From assembly GCA_026983795.1 (NCBI GenBank), contig JALSTI010000208.1:1-43099 (forward strand): 43,099 nucleotides of DNA, read 5' to 3'. The translations under genes and the position numbers were made by a program. Position 1 is the stretch's first letter. Every line of letters begins with the position of its first letter. Below, piece after piece: positions 27,727 through 36,137 of this stretch. This stretch comes from Melioribacteraceae bacterium (lineage in GTDB: Bacteria; Bacteroidota; Ignavibacteria; Ignavibacteriales; Melioribacteraceae). The notes beneath the pieces were generated by a model that was not told the DNA's origin, did not search any database, and saw nothing but the letters and a program-made list of their open reading frames with translations.

Positions 27727-28473
27727 TTAATGTAGACGGGTCTTTAAAATTTTAGCAGGAACACCGCCTGCAATGGAATATTGCGGAACTTCGCCTGAGA
27801 CAACAGCTCCGGCAGCTATAACGGAACCCTTTCTTACCTTACTGCCGTCTAACAAAACAACGTGTGCAGCTATCCAAACGTCCTCTTCCGTTAACACTCC
27901 TCCTTTTCCTTCAAAGTCCGGTTGTTGATTTATCGGAATATCTGTCCGTTCTAACTTATAATTTCCACCTCCTACAATGTATGAATAAGCGGCAATTAAA
28001 TTATCTTTACCAATTATCACATTGTTAGATGAAAAAATTTCGCAATTGAAACCCACGTTTGCTCTTTCTTTTAATGTAATATTACCCCCTTTACAACTTA
28101 ATATTGAATTGCGGCCTATAAAAACTTCGTCGTCTAATACTATTCCTTCATTGTCAGAACCTTTAGCATCGAGCAATACATTATCGTCAATAATAACATT
28201 ATTACCAAGTTTAATTTTTTGGGGATGTCTTAAAACTATATTTGCGCCAAACACCGCGCCTTTTCCAACTTTACCCAATAACATAGGATAGAATTTACCT
28301 CTTAGAAAAACACCCAAAGCACCGGGTATCCGGGAGAAAAATAAAACTATTAATTCATATTTGATTAAATAAGATAATTTTGTGCTGCCTATAACTAAAT
28401 CCATATACCTTTGAAGTTTTGATTTTTTCTGTCCGGAAATAGAATTTTGAATTTTAAAATCTTTGTTACTCAT
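27727..28473 (-). CDS. Hexapeptide-repeat acyltransferase (WbbJ-like)
   Basis: Probably O- or N-acetylates a sugar of the repeat unit using acetyl-CoA in the cytoplasm. A 248-residue left-handed beta-helix protein: stacked repeats of the (I/V)-G-x4 kind (VIIDDNVLLD, EVFIGRNSIL, NITLKERANVGFNC, NVIIGKDNLI) and the family ending WIAAHVVLLDG, GSVIAAGAVVS, YSIAGGVPAKILKTR. The first 50 residues are helical and basic. It is 13 bases after the SDR gene. Acceptor sugar not identifiable. Confidence 0.88.
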   Translation of the reverse strand: MSNKDFKIQNSISGQKKSKLQRYMDLVIGSTKLSYLIKYELIVLFFSRIPGALGVFLRGKFYPMLLGKVGKGAVFGANIVLRHPQKIKLGNNVIIDDNVLLDAKGSDNEGIVLDDEVFIGRNSILSCKGGNITLKERANVGFNCEIFSSNNVIIGKDNLIAAYSYIVGGGNYKLERTDIPINQQPDFEGKGGVLTEEDVWIAAHVVLLDGSKVRKGSVIAAGAVVSGEVPQYSIAGGVPAKILKTRLH

Positions 28474-28486
28474 TTTTATTCACCGT

Positions 28487-29467
28487 TTACAATAAATTGT
28501 TTTTTTTATACCATTCGGCAGTTCTTTTTAATCCTTCATCCAAACTGACTTTAGGCTTATATCCCAAAATTTTCTTTGCCTTACTTATATCGAAAGCTCT
28601 GTCCTTAATAAAAAAATCAATTCTTCTTCTATAAATTGGAGGGGTGATTTTTAAAGGTTTACAAATAAACTCGCAAAGGGCTCCTGCAAACCAAACCGGC
28701 CAAACAGGTATTGATTTTGTTGGAACAGGTTTGTTTAATACTTTTGCAATTTTTTCTACTAATTCTTTTAATGTAAGATAACCTTCGCCACCAATTGTAA
28801 ATACTTCGTTATTAGCTTCATCTTTTTCGCCAGCCAAAGCTATTCCTTCTGCCAAATCCTCTACATATGTTAAATGATATAAAACGTTTCCATCTCCTAT
28901 CATTCTGAACTTACCGTTGTATATGTATTTAAATAGTTTTAAAAATCTAGTATCACCGGGACCATATATTCCAACAGGTCTAACGACCGTACCGTGTAAA
29001 TCATTATTTTTAAAAAATTCCAATGCCAGTTGTTCCCCCTCAACCTTAGATTTCTGATAATAATCACCTGGATTATAAGGGTCTTCTTCCTTTGCCGGCG
29101 GATTTTTAATATACCCTTGGACGCCAACCGTACTACAATGCACAAATTTTTTTACTCCCGCATTTTTAGCGGCAACTAATAATTTTTTTGTTCCCTCCAC
29201 ATTTACATCCCAAAAATAACTTTGAGGCACATTTTCAATGCGGAAAGCCGCACCTACATGAAACACAATATCTATTCCCTCCATAAAACCGATATCAATT
29301 TCATCTTTAGCCAAGTCAGCGTAAACAAGTTCAATATTTAGTCCCATTAAATTTTTAAGATCACTGGTTTTTCTGACCAACGCTCTAACTTCATAACCTC
29401 TATTCAATAAATTTTTCACTAAATAACTACCGGTAAAGCCGCTTGCGCCAGTAACAAATGCTTTCAT
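28487..29467 (-). CDS. NAD-dependent epimerase/dehydratase (extended SDR)
   Basis: Interconverts or oxidises a nucleotide sugar or polyprenyl-linked sugar. 326 residues: G7-A-S-G-F-T-G13 NAD-binding motif, the CSTVG strand (S112/T113), Y137-x3-K141 catalytic pair in YYQKSK, and RPVGIYGPGD. It follows the GlpD-like gene with a one-base TAATG overlap (29467), which points to translational coupling and a shared pathway. The substrate could be a UDP-sugar (dehydratase/epimerase) or a glycolipid; related proteins include many hypothetical hydroxysteroid-dehydrogenase-like SDRs. Confidence 0.88.
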   Translation of the reverse strand: MKAFVTGASGFTGSYLVKNLLNRGYEVRALVRKTSDLKNLMGLNIELVYADLAKDEIDIGFMEGIDIVFHVGAAFRIENVPQSYFWDVNVEGTKKLLVAAKNAGVKKFVHCSTVGVQGYIKNPPAKEEDPYNPGDYYQKSKVEGEQLALEFFKNNDLHGTVVRPVGIYGPGDTRFLKLFKYIYNGKFRMIGDGNVLYHLTYVEDLAEGIALAGEKDEANNEVFTIGGEGYLTLKELVEKIAKVLNKPVPTKSIPVWPVWFAGALCEFICKPLKITPPIYRRRIDFFIKDRAFDISKAKKILGYKPKVSLDEGLKRTAEWYKKNNLL

Positions 29468-31002
29468 TAAACTTTTCCTTCTTTATTAATCAATTTTTGA
29501 TATCCTCTTTTTTTGTAATAATCTTTAAGTTTTTCGATTTCAGCGAGTTCTTCTTCACTATTCCACTCAAACAGTTTACAAATTTCCCTTGCAACATTCA
29601 GTGCATTACCGGGGTTGTCTCCAATAGTCGTTCTTCTTAAAAGTAAGTCACTTAGATGAACCACATATTCATTTTCAATTTTATACTTTAGTACATCCTG
29701 CCAATTTCTTTTATCCTTTTCAGGATTCCAATCAAAATCGAATCTTCCATATTCCAAATCGGAAGATACAGGGAAGGTTAATTTTTTAACGCTGTTAATT
29801 ATATTTTTATCGAAAATGGCGCTTAATACCTTTTCCGCAACCAATCTGGAAGTGGTTAATTTAACGCCTGATAAACTATACAGACCATCAGGTCCGCCAT
29901 ATTTTTTATGATTAATTATTACTTCCCTTACAGCCAACTCATCATCGCCTTCATACTTTGCAGGAAGCAATCCCGAATAAATTTGAAGAATTTCGGAACG
30001 TTTTAAATTTAAATTTGGTAAAGAAAGATTTAAATCGTCAATAAAATCCGATAAACTTTTTTCCGTCGGCATGGGGAATTCGCTTAATTTATTCCATGGT
30101 TCGTGAATTGTACCGGCTAAAAATTTACCTTTCCAGGGTCTTATAAAATAAGTCCTTGCATCTTTTTTAGGCGGAGTAACAGCCAGCGCGTAACTGGATA
30201 ATTGTTTTCTATCGAATAGAACATTTGTTGCAATTGAGTATTTGAACAAATTTTTGAAATCTTTATGAAAATATTGTGCCAGCGTACGGCTCCAGGGACC
30301 CGTTGCATTAATAACTATATTAGATTTGAATTTGTATTCATTTCCCGATTCCGAATCCAAGGCAACCACACCAGAAATTTTATCCCCGTTTTTCAGTATG
30401 TCTTTAACTTCCATATAGTTAATTGGAGTGCAGCCATTATTTGCAGAGGTTTTAAGAATTTCCATAAGTACTATTTGCGAATCGGGTATTGAACCGTCAT
30501 ACCATAACGCCCCTCCCGCTAATCCGTTCAAATAAATGTCGGGGAATAATTTTCTTACTTCATTAGCCGGAACAACTTTGCCGGAGTTTATACGGTTTTC
30601 ATTGTTAACATTTTTGTTTCTTGAAAAAGATAGAGTATCGTTCAGTTTTAATGCAATTTTTAGTATCGAAGTTCTTTTTACTCCTTTGTTATAAAGCGGC
30701 ATAATACAAGCAATGGGCTCGGTAAGTTTTGGGAAGTTTTTAAGGAACCATTTCCTTTCGGCTACCGATTCTTTGAATCTATGCAAATCAAGCGATTGTA
30801 AATATCGCAACCCACCGTGTATTATTCTTAAACTGTTAAAACTTGTAGCCGAACCAAAATCATTTTTTTCTAACAATAAAGTTTTTATTCCCCTTCGCGC
30901 AGCTTCGTACGCAAGCATTACTCCATAATACCCGCCGCCAATAATAATAGCATCGTACTCTTTTTTTAATGCACTTTCGATACTTTTACGAATTTTAGTC
31001 AT
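29467..31002 (-). CDS. GlpD-like FAD-dependent glycerol-3-phosphate dehydrogenase family protein
   Basis: A flavoprotein of the FAD-dependent glycerol-3-phosphate dehydrogenase family. 511 residues: FAD-binding I-I-G-G-G-Y-Y-G at about 20-27, the family box IIHGGLRYLQ, and a C-terminal DAO_C-like domain with DLLLRRTTIGD. A true GlpD feeds glycerol-3-phosphate electrons to quinones. Its placement in a glycan operon, joined by a TAATG overlap to an SDR, suggests a specialised oxidase of a sugar or a glycerol-phosphate decoration. No other glycerol gene is near. The family assignment is firm; the substrate is inference. Confidence 0.85.
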   Translation of the reverse strand: MTKIRKSIESALKKEYDAIIIGGGYYGVMLAYEAARRGIKTLLLEKNDFGSATSFNSLRIIHGGLRYLQSLDLHRFKESVAERKWFLKNFPKLTEPIACIMPLYNKGVKRTSILKIALKLNDTLSFSRNKNVNNENRINSGKVVPANEVRKLFPDIYLNGLAGGALWYDGSIPDSQIVLMEILKTSANNGCTPINYMEVKDILKNGDKISGVVALDSESGNEYKFKSNIVINATGPWSRTLAQYFHKDFKNLFKYSIATNVLFDRKQLSSYALAVTPPKKDARTYFIRPWKGKFLAGTIHEPWNKLSEFPMPTEKSLSDFIDDLNLSLPNLNLKRSEILQIYSGLLPAKYEGDDELAVREVIINHKKYGGPDGLYSLSGVKLTTSRLVAEKVLSAIFDKNIINSVKKLTFPVSSDLEYGRFDFDWNPEKDKRNWQDVLKYKIENEYVVHLSDLLLRRTTIGDNPGNALNVAREICKLFEWNSEEELAEIEKLKDYYKKRGYQKLINKEGKV

Positions 31003-31038
31003 TTTTCTTTTGTAAAATTTTTCCGGTTAAATAAAATC

Positions 31039-32913
31039 TTATAACCACCGTCTTTTCCAATCGTGAAAAACAATTAACGACCACAATATGTGGCTATGAT
31101 TTTTTTCCCCTGCCAGATGTTCGCTTTTCAATTTTGCGATTATTTCAGGGTCAAAAATGCCGTCGGATTTAATAGTGTTTTCATTTAATAAATCTTCCAT
31201 TAAAGGTCTAAATTCATTATTAAGCCAATTTTTTATAGGTATTGAAAATCCTTCTTTGGGACGGTAGATACTTTCTTTAGGAACGCGTTTAGCGGCAACT
31301 TTTTTAAGTATTATTTTTGTTTCATTAGCATTGGTTTTAAATTTAGAAGGGATCTTAAAAGCCAATTCGACTAAATCTTTATCTAAAAACGGAACTCTTG
31401 CTTCAAGCGAAACGGCCATAGACATTCTATCTACTTTTGTTAATATGTTATCTACCAAATAACTTTTCACATCCACGTATAAACTTTTGTTAAGCTCTTC
31501 ACGTTTACCTGCTCTGTTAAATAAATTAAAAATGTGTGATTCGGCAGGGTGACTTATTTGTTGTAAAGTTTCATTAGAAAACAAACTTTGTCTTATTGAA
31601 TTATTAAGGAATATTCTCCAGCGCGCATGCGACAATCCCTTATCATGTTCCAAACCTTCAATAAATCGCTTTGATTTATTAATTAAACCCTTCTTTTTTG
31701 CCGTAGGTTTCAAAGAATTGATTAAAGGTTCAACAAACCCTTTACGTAAAAACGCAGGAATTCTGCCAAACTGTTTTGCTTTTTCATCGGCAAGATATGT
31801 TTCGTAACCTCCGAACAATTCATCGCCCCCATCGCCGCTTAAACTAACGGTAACATATTTCCTGGCAAGTCTTGAAACTAAAAATGTAGGAAAAATTGAA
31901 AAATCACCAATAGGATCATCCATATATTGCATTAGTTGGTTAAACAGATTAAGCACATCCGGTTTAATTATTTCGTCCTTATGGTCAACTTTAAGATAAT
32001 TAGCAACTTTTCTTGCCCAATCTAATTCATTGTAAGTAGGATCGTCGAAACCTATACTGAATGTTTGGGCATTTCCCATTGCGGAAACGATTAAGGAGGA
32101 ATCAACTCCGCCCGACAAAAATGCACCTAACGGTACATCACTTATCATTTGCATGCGTGTTGATTTTTGAATTTGATACTCAATTTTTTCAATCCAATCC
32201 GATTCGGATAAATCAAACTGATTTTCTTCGTAAACGGGAATGTCCCAATATTCTTTGGGCTGGTTGACAGGATTAGCTAAATCAACCTTTAAATAATGAG
32301 CAGGTTCTAATTTGCTAACTGAATTAAATAAAGTTGCTCTTCCGGGAATATACTCCCATGAAAGGAATTCATTAAGAGCATTGAAATTAATTTCCTTAGG
32401 CACTAGTTTACTTTCCAGAATAGCTTTAATTTCGGACCCGAAAATTATTTTGTCATTTAAAAAAGAATAATATAAAGGTTTTATTCCTATATGATCCCTT
32501 ACCAAATAAAATTTATTTTTTTTAATATCGTGCAGAGCTATTGCAAACATTCCATTCAGATGTTTAGGGAACTCATCGCCATATTCTTCGTAAGCATGTA
32601 CAATAACTTCGGTATCCGTATGCGTACGGAATACATGCCCTTTTTTCATTAGTTCTTCTTTGAGTTCCGGGAAGTTATAAATTTCCCCATTAAATACAGT
32701 CCACACCGATTTATCTTCATTATAAATCGGTTGACTTCCACCTTTAAGATCGATAATCGATAATCTTCTCATTCCTAAAGCTGCGCCGGCATGAATGTTC
32801 ATACCCGCTTCATTAGGTCCGCGATGATATAATGTATTAACCATCGCACTTAACATATCCCTTGAAATTGGGGGAGAGTTATGAAATGTAACTACTCCGG
32901 CTATTCCGCACAT
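31039..32913 (-). CDS. asnB: AsnB-type glutamine-dependent amidotransferase
   Basis: Uses glutamine and ATP to amidate a carboxylate. The N-terminal glutaminase has Cys2 as nucleophile (MCGIAGV) followed by LYHRGPNEAG; the C-terminal synthetase has the P-loop-like SGGVDSS and LSGDGGDELFGGYETY. Length 624 is normal for AsnB. In polysaccharide clusters AsnB homologues are often thought to amidate uronic acids, so it may act on a sugar rather than on aspartate; asparagine synthesis cannot be ruled out. It lies one base from the upstream GT4 gene (32915) and 36 bases from the GlpD-like gene, clearly in the operon. Confidence 0.92.
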   Translation of the reverse strand: MCGIAGVVTFHNSPPISRDMLSAMVNTLYHRGPNEAGMNIHAGAALGMRRLSIIDLKGGSQPIYNEDKSVWTVFNGEIYNFPELKEELMKKGHVFRTHTDTEVIVHAYEEYGDEFPKHLNGMFAIALHDIKKNKFYLVRDHIGIKPLYYSFLNDKIIFGSEIKAILESKLVPKEINFNALNEFLSWEYIPGRATLFNSVSKLEPAHYLKVDLANPVNQPKEYWDIPVYEENQFDLSESDWIEKIEYQIQKSTRMQMISDVPLGAFLSGGVDSSLIVSAMGNAQTFSIGFDDPTYNELDWARKVANYLKVDHKDEIIKPDVLNLFNQLMQYMDDPIGDFSIFPTFLVSRLARKYVTVSLSGDGGDELFGGYETYLADEKAKQFGRIPAFLRKGFVEPLINSLKPTAKKKGLINKSKRFIEGLEHDKGLSHARWRIFLNNSIRQSLFSNETLQQISHPAESHIFNLFNRAGKREELNKSLYVDVKSYLVDNILTKVDRMSMAVSLEARVPFLDKDLVELAFKIPSKFKTNANETKIILKKVAAKRVPKESIYRPKEGFSIPIKNWLNNEFRPLMEDLLNENTIKSDGIFDPEIIAKLKSEHLAGEKNHSHILWSLIVFHDWKRRWL

Positions 32914-32914
32914 A

Positions 32915-34099
32915 TTATAACGAATCCAATAATTTTTTCAATTTATTTTTATAAACCGATCTGGAGTATTCATTTTTATAAAGTTCCAATGCATTATTAA
33001 CTTTAACCTTAGCCAAATCTTCATTTTGAATTGCGGCTAAAATTCCTTTTGCCATATCTTCGGGATTAGGATTAACAAGAAAGGCTACATCATCGGTTAA
33101 AACTTGAGTATGCGAATAAATATTTGTCGCAACCAAAGGTTTGCCAGAAGCAAGCTGTTCGTAAATTTTAAGGGGTGTATTCGTTCCGTCGCTCCTTGGA
33201 GAGACCAAAATATCGGCTTTGTTTGTAAATTCTTTAGCCAGTTTCTGCGCTACTCTACCGGTAAATTTTATATTCGAATCCACGTTATATTTTTGGGCTA
33301 ATTGCGAAAAACTTTCGACTTGTTCTTGAGTACCTCCGGCAATAAGAAGTTTAACATTTTTAGTTTGCCTAACGACTTTTTGCATTGCTTTAACAAGAAT
33401 ATCTATTCCTTGATACTTTTCTAATGTTCCGGCATAAACTATTAATTTTTGACCATTTTCAACGAAACCGTTCAAACCGTCAAAGTTATCTTTTCCGGGG
33501 TTTGAAGCCGCAATTTTATTCTTCAATCTTACATCTTCAAAAATCGAGTTTTCAATTAAGAAATGCTTGTCTTTATCTTTGATAATACCGTTTACATAAT
33601 CCCTCAAATCCGGACAAATAGTAATAACCGCATCAGCATTTTCCAAACATTTATCTTCCAAATATTTAAATATGTTTATAATAATTTTAGAAGTAGTAAA
33701 CTTAAAATTAGTAAGCTGTTGCGGAAGACTGGAATGCATATCATAAATTAATTTAAATTTAAATACCGGTTTAAGAAAAAATGCAAAAAATATAGCCTCT
33801 TCATGAGCATGAACAAAATCGTATTTATTTTTTATTAACAATGAAATCATTTTTGCTATAATAAACAGATCTAAAAACAATTTTAAGAAAGAAGGACCTA
33901 ATTTAACATTTCCTAAAGCTTTAAACCTTGGAATGCGGATAATATTTACATTATCTATATCAACATCCTGACCTTCTCCGTAAGTTAGCAAATCCATTTT
34001 AACACCAAGCTCGGAGCTGATAAGAGTTCTGTAATAAACACTAAAGGGAGTTCCTCTGGGCGAAAAAAACGGTTGCGGCGCTATAACTAATGCTTTCAT
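32915..34099 (-). CDS. Family 4 glycosyltransferase
   Basis: A retaining glycosyltransferase of GT-B fold, 394 residues. The N-terminal domain has FSPRGTPFSVYYRT and the VHAHEE acceptor-side motif; the C-terminal domain has IVYAGTLEKYQGIDILVKA, VKLLIAGGT and KIYEQLASGKPLVATN. The usual E-x7-E is replaced at the first Glu by the TPLKIYE variant common in WcaL-like enzymes. It presumably adds a sugar to the repeat unit. Overlap with the neighbours is nearly complete: 1 base to asnB and 7 to the PHP-like gene. Confidence 0.92.
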   Translation of the reverse strand: MKALVIAPQPFFSPRGTPFSVYYRTLISSELGVKMDLLTYGEGQDVDIDNVNIIRIPRFKALGNVKLGPSFLKLFLDLFIIAKMISLLIKNKYDFVHAHEEAIFFAFFLKPVFKFKLIYDMHSSLPQQLTNFKFTTSKIIINIFKYLEDKCLENADAVITICPDLRDYVNGIIKDKDKHFLIENSIFEDVRLKNKIAASNPGKDNFDGLNGFVENGQKLIVYAGTLEKYQGIDILVKAMQKVVRQTKNVKLLIAGGTQEQVESFSQLAQKYNVDSNIKFTGRVAQKLAKEFTNKADILVSPRSDGTNTPLKIYEQLASGKPLVATNIYSHTQVLTDDVAFLVNPNPEDMAKGILAAIQNEDLAKVKVNNALELYKNEYSRSVYKNKLKKLLDSL

Positions 34100-34106
34100 T
34101 TGAGTT

Positions 34107-34928
34107 TTAATTATCCTTCTTTTTTCTTTTATAAATTTGCATAAAAATTTGATTTTTTAAGAACATTAACGGTGATTCCAACGAAATAAAAGTTTTGGGC
34201 TGTTTATTCAAAATTTTTACTTTACTCAAAAAATCGTCAAAAGGTTTTATTAAATTTAACTTTCCATCTAATATAAATCCTGATTTACCAGCATTTTTCA
34301 TGCCGCTTTTTACAGGCAAAGGATCACTGCCGGGCAAATTAAAAATTTGTTTGCTTCTACCCAATTCAATAAGTCCGGGTTCCGACCAAAAGACCGGTCG
34401 ATTACCGTTATCCCCTAAAAACACATCTCCGTTATGAGCGGACAAAATAATTTTTTCTATAATTTTTCCTCTTACGCCGGTCCATTTTCCTGCTCCCCAA
34501 GGCAAGACGGGAATTTTATTAAGATCGTTTACTTTTTCAATAACTTCGTTTACCGGTAAACCGTCATTTATTTTCTCTTCTAATCCAATGGCAAGAACTT
34601 CCAATTTTTCGGATGTAACAATTTGTCTTCCTGCAAAAACTATAATAGTATCGTTATCGTCTGAATTGATTTTAATGCTATTTGAATTTTCTGTTAATGA
34701 AAATTTCCAATTCTTAATTTTTGTATTACTGACCGCATAATTTTTCAGTTTATTAAAATAATCAACACCTTCCGATTCCGTAAAACAAATAACTTTAGCT
34801 ATTTCTTTAGCGTAACCTAAATCTTGCGCTTTACGTAAAAAATTATTTCTGGTATATTCTAAAAACAAGCCTAAATCAAAGCAGTCGTGAAAATGTACGT
34901 GACCATCAACTAAAATTAATTCATTCAT
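34107..34928 (-). CDS. PHP/amidohydrolase-like metal-motif protein, unknown
   Basis: A 273-residue protein that I cannot assign to a named family. Its N-terminus, LVDGHVHFHDCFDL (residues 6-19), has the D-x-H-x-H type metal-site motif seen in PHP-domain and amidohydrolase proteins. Further features: LPWGAGKWTGVRG (about 142-154), VFLGDNGNRP (about 169-178) and a basic C-terminus (KRKKKD). It lies between the GT4 at 32915 and the polyprenyl-phosphate prenyltransferase, so a phosphatase or hydrolase step on the lipid-linked sugar would fit the context. That is inference only. Confidence 0.7.
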   Translation of the reverse strand: MNELILVDGHVHFHDCFDLGLFLEYTRNNFLRKAQDLGYAKEIAKVICFTESEGVDYFNKLKNYAVSNTKIKNWKFSLTENSNSIKINSDDNDTIIVFAGRQIVTSEKLEVLAIGLEEKINDGLPVNEVIEKVNDLNKIPVLPWGAGKWTGVRGKIIEKIILSAHNGDVFLGDNGNRPVFWSEPGLIELGRSKQIFNLPGSDPLPVKSGMKNAGKSGFILDGKLNLIKPFDDFLSKVKILNKQPKTFISLESPLMFLKNQIFMQIYKRKKKDN

Positions 34929-34989
34929 TCTTAAGTTTAATTTTTTAGATTAAAAGGAAATTAAAATTGTCCGTCCTGTTTGAAAACAT

Positions 34990-35856
34990 TTAATATACAA
35001 TTAATAAAAAGACAGCTAACCAAGAAATTATTATTAATTGGAGGAGTTTATCTTTTAGAAATATTTTAATTGGATCAGCGCTGTTATTTTCAACAAAAAT
35101 AATCTGCATATACCGTAATATTCCTAAGAGTACAAATAGAACTGTGAAATATAATTTATCCGTATTAAATCTTTTTATAACATCGTCTGAAATAGTGTAA
35201 AGGATATAACAAACAATTACAACGGCTGACATAATAATCATACCGCTATTTACAAATACTAAATTATAACCATCAATATTTTTACGAATTTTGTTACCCT
35301 CGCCAGCTAAAATTATGTTATCACGTCGCTTAGAAAGGGCTAAAAAAAGTGAGAGTAAAAAAGTAATAAGTACAATCCACATTGTTACCGGAACATTTAT
35401 GCTTTCGGCTCCTGCAAAAACTCTTAATACAAAACCTGAAGAAACAATAAATACATCCGCTATCGCTATATGCTTTAATCCAAAATTATAAAAGATATTT
35501 AATACATAATAAATCAACATTATAAATAACAGCTTTATTGTAACTAAATATGCAAGCGTAAATCCGATGCATGCCAAAGCAATCAAAACTTTTATGGCTG
35601 AAGATATTGATATCTCTCCATTTACAATTGGTCTTTTACTCTTTTCGGGATGTTCTTTGTCTTCATCAATATCCTTTATATCATTTAGTATATAAACGGA
35701 GCTTGCAATTAACGAAAAAACAATAAATGCAAAAATAGATCTTTCAAGTAATTTGAATTCGGCAAACTTCAGCGAAAAAAATAACGGAGATAAAACAAAA
35801 AAATTTTTAATGTAATGACTAGGCCTTAATAACCTCAAATAACTTTTAAGTTTCAT
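34990..35856 (-). CDS. UbiA-family polyprenyl-phosphate phosphoribosyltransferase-like protein
   Basis: A 288-residue integral membrane prenyltransferase. The first Asp-rich motif is N58-D59-x2-D62-x3-D66 followed by EHPEKSKRP, characteristic of decaprenyl-phosphate 5-phosphoribosyltransferases (Rv3806c type); the second region has DVFIVSSGFVLRVFAGA and SKRRDN. These enzymes join phosphoribosyl pyrophosphate and polyprenyl phosphate to give a lipid-linked 5-phosphoribose, the start of arabinofuranose donors. Standard UbiA quinone enzymes have a different first motif, hence this choice. The later DprE1/DprE2 partners are not recognisable in the window. Confidence 0.82.
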   Translation of the reverse strand: MKLKSYLRLLRPSHYIKNFFVLSPLFFSLKFAEFKLLERSIFAFIVFSLIASSVYILNDIKDIDEDKEHPEKSKRPIVNGEISISSAIKVLIALACIGFTLAYLVTIKLLFIMLIYYVLNIFYNFGLKHIAIADVFIVSSGFVLRVFAGAESINVPVTMWIVLITFLLSLFLALSKRRDNIILAGEGNKIRKNIDGYNLVFVNSGMIIMSAVVIVCYILYTISDDVIKRFNTDKLYFTVLFVLLGILRYMQIIFVENNSADPIKIFLKDKLLQLIIISWLAVFLLIVY

Positions 35857-36137
35857 ACATAAGAGGATATTATTTACTTGTAAATTAAACAGCTGTAATA
35901 AATTATACCGATACTAAAATTACAACTATTTTTTAATCACACCGGCCGGTAAAGAAAAAATGAGAATATTAATTACCTAATTTTGTTACACAAAAAGTTC
36001 ATTATACATTATAATTATTTTATTAAGATATGATTTTGAAGTTTTGGATAATAGTTAATTTTGCTTAGTTGTATTGGATATATTTTTTTAATAAAACAGA
36101 TATTAAATTTCCAAGTAAGAATAACTCTCAACTTCTG
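35857..36137. promoter_or_regulatory. Largest gap inside the glycan cluster
   Basis: 281 bases without a gene between the UbiA-like gene and the GT4 at 36138, in a cluster otherwise spaced by a few bases. It contains a perfect 10-bp palindrome ACCGGCCGGT at 35941-35950. It may hold an internal promoter for the leftward genes; no boxes could be fixed with confidence. Confidence 0.35.

Noticed and set aside
29467-31002. DprE1-like oxidase for the UbiA-linked pathway
   Set aside because: The protein has the GlpD signature (IIHGGLRYL and a DAO_C end), not the DprE1 (FAD_binding_4) fold; only a functional analogy can be proposed.
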